Shown here: one piece after another, positions 5,513-6,387 of the stretch
How the letters are laid out: every line of letters starts with the position of its first letter
Numbering within the stretch: the first letter of the stretch is position 1
Origin: Desulfohalobiaceae bacterium
Lineage (GTDB): Bacteria > Desulfobacterota > Desulfovibrionia > Desulfovibrionales > Desulfothermaceae
Direction of reading: 5' to 3'
DNA length: 6,387 bases
NCBI GenBank assembly: GCA_021737525.1
Contig: JAIPDU010000098.1
Location: forward strand, 1-6,387
Notes under the pieces: generated by a model
Database searches by the model: none
Told to the model about the DNA's origin: nothing
What the model saw: only the letters and a program-made list of their open reading frames with translations
Translations under genes and position numbers: made by a program

Positions 5513-6044
5513 AGATTTACCGAACTTGCCCCTCAAGCTGACGCTCGCCCCTCGCACGTAGGCGTTCACGGGGTTGCCGAGAATGTATGTTTTCAGAGGT
5601 TTGACCGCCAGTTACACCTTTCGGTGAGCACAAAAGGACTGGCTCATTATTGGTAACCATTCAGGGGGCAGGATAGGCGGACCGCAAAGCCTCAGAGAGC
5701 ATTTTTCTCACCGCAGAGGGCGCTGAGGAGGCCCAGAGTAAGCCTTCACGGGGGTCGTTCTGCGTTTCTGCGACAGGAAGAGTAGCCCACCGCCGAGGCG
5801 CGGAGAACGCAGAGGGGAGGACGCGGAGGAAAAAGCCTTATCCTTTGCCCTGAGAGAGCACAAAGGCTCATTGTGGATTCAGCCAGACATCCATTTGCCA
5901 TCCTTCTCATGCCAACGAGGTCAATGCCCCTTCTCGGTAGATGGAATTTTGTCTTTGTGCACACTCGATGAGCTTGCAGCGGAAAGTGCTGCGCGCTGCC
6001 GCTGATGCTGAGCGGTGGTCGGCAATCCACGGAGACAGACGTCC
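5513..6044. other. Gene-poor intergenic region with degenerate repeats
   Basis: I see no supported gene on either strand across these 532 bases. The content is repeat-like: two purine-rich 'CCGCAGAG' blocks (5708-5737 and 5787-5837), a short inverted fragment between them, and a GAGCACAAA(A)GG..CTCATT motif seen at 5626-5653 and again at 5856-5876 with a gap. An imperfect hairpin with arms CAGCGG (5977-5982) and CCGCTG (5999-6004) lies about 40 nt before the next start codon, without a T-run. No clear promoter or rho-independent terminator is visible. Confidence 0.6.
5708..5837 (+). repeat. Cluster of degenerate purine-rich repeats (CCGCAGAGGCGC-type)
   Basis: A first block, CACCGCAGAGGGCGCTGAGG, begins at 5709. 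A second, longer block begins at 5787 with CCACCGCCGAGGCGCGGAG and runs on with AACGCAGAGG and ACGCGGAGG. Between them TTCTGCGTTTCTGCG (5758-5772) is a partial copy in reverse orientation (CGCAGAAACGCAG). Similar intergenic repeats are common in several environmental proteobacterial genomes as far as I know. The mechanism of spread is unclear. They mark non-coding, repeat-accumulating DNA. Confidence 0.65.
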
Positions 6045-6387
6045 ATGAGATCGGATTCACTGATTATCCCGGTCCAATTTTGCGGACCTATCGAATCGGG
6101 GAACGGCGGGTACGTTTGCGGAAGGCTGGCAAGCTACTTGCCAGGCTGTGCTGCGGTTCGATTGAAGGCTCCGCCTCCACTGGAAACGGAGCTTCGTGTC
6201 GAGGCATCGGATTCCGAGGCCCGGCTCCTGCACGAATCCAATGTCATCGTTGAAACCAAGGTGGCTGAATTGGACCTATCACCCCCGGCCAGGCGGTCTT
6301 TCGCCGAGGCTCGGGAGCCCGCAAAATCGTTTGCTGGCTTCACACGTCACCCTTTTCCGCAATGCTTCGTGTGCGGTCCCGAACGTA
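6045..6387 (+). CDS. Hotdog-fold (thioesterase-like) protein, 5' part, runs off the right edge
   Basis: From ATG 6045 the frame stays open to the window end (114 codons, no stop). GGAG at 6031-6034, 10 nt upstream, is a plausible ribosome-binding site. The translation begins MRSDSLIIPVQFCGPIESGN and continues with NGGYVCGRLA (residues 20-29), a motif typical of the first hotdog repeat of acyl-CoA thioesterase-like proteins. VRLKAPPPLETELRVE (38-53) fits the family's central strands. Near the edge, AGFTRHPFPQCFVCGPER (97-114) has the CFVCGP signature of a group of small hotdog proteins. The full protein is probably about twice this length. Its substrate is unknown and the role is likely acyl-thioester hydrolysis or binding in the cytoplasm. 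It is separated from the operon by repeats and decayed DNA, so there is no reason to link it with the nuclease system. Confidence 0.88.
   Translation, partial: MRSDSLIIPVQFCGPIESGNGGYVCGRLASYLPGCAAVRLKAPPPLETELRVEASDSEARLLHESNVIVETKVAELDLSPPARRSFAEAREPAKSFAGFTRHPFPQCFVCGPER

Noticed and set aside
5977..6004. Hairpin as a rho-independent terminator
   Set aside because: The stem is imperfect and no T-run follows on either strand.
5746..6060. Minus-strand open frame of 104 codons in the repeat region
   Set aside because: It translates the CCGCAGAG repeats and overlaps the start of the hotdog gene. The composition is not protein-like.

Overview
The window is GC-rich bacterial DNA with the look of an accessory region. 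Tightly packed genes all read on the + strand and are flanked by repeat-laden, gene-poor DNA and a decayed toxin-antitoxin locus. The codon use, the overlapping genes, the HicAB remnant and the intergenic 'CCGCAGAG..GC..GAG' repeats would fit a high-GC Gram-negative such as a Desulfobacterota (delta-proteobacterium). No ribosomal or housekeeping marker fixes the taxon, so this is a weak inference.

Layout: (1) Positions 1-274 hold no convincing gene, only a frame open to the left edge that could be the last 66 codons of an upstream gene. (2) Positions 275-362 are a degenerate tandem array of 7-bp units, TCACNNN. (3) Positions 395-5191 are a three-gene operon with overlapping ends: a small protein with apparent winged-helix repeats (253 aa), an AAA+/Orc-Cdc6-like ATPase with a large uncharacterised C-terminal half (710 aa), and a 641-aa fusion of a Cas4/AddB-like iron-sulfur PD-(D/E)XK nuclease to an FtsK/SpoIIIE-type DNA translocase. 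(4) Positions 5188-5212 carry the same heptamer array in inverted orientation, starting inside the stop codon of the third gene. (5) Positions 5248-5512 are a hicA-hicB remnant broken by an amber codon and an internal deletion. (6) Positions 5513-6044 are non-coding with degenerate repeats. (7) Positions 6045-6387 are the 5' part of a hotdog-fold (thioesterase-like) gene that runs off the right edge.

Working hypothesis: the three-gene operon is an undescribed DNA-processing, probably anti-invader, system. The fusion protein would pump and cut double-stranded DNA. Its motor lacks the FtsK gamma (winged-helix loading) domain and membrane anchor, so the separate winged-helix protein and the Orc-like ATPase could recognise DNA and load the motor. 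The domain assignments for the third gene rest on clear motifs. The functional model is inference. I do not recognise the trio as a named defence system.
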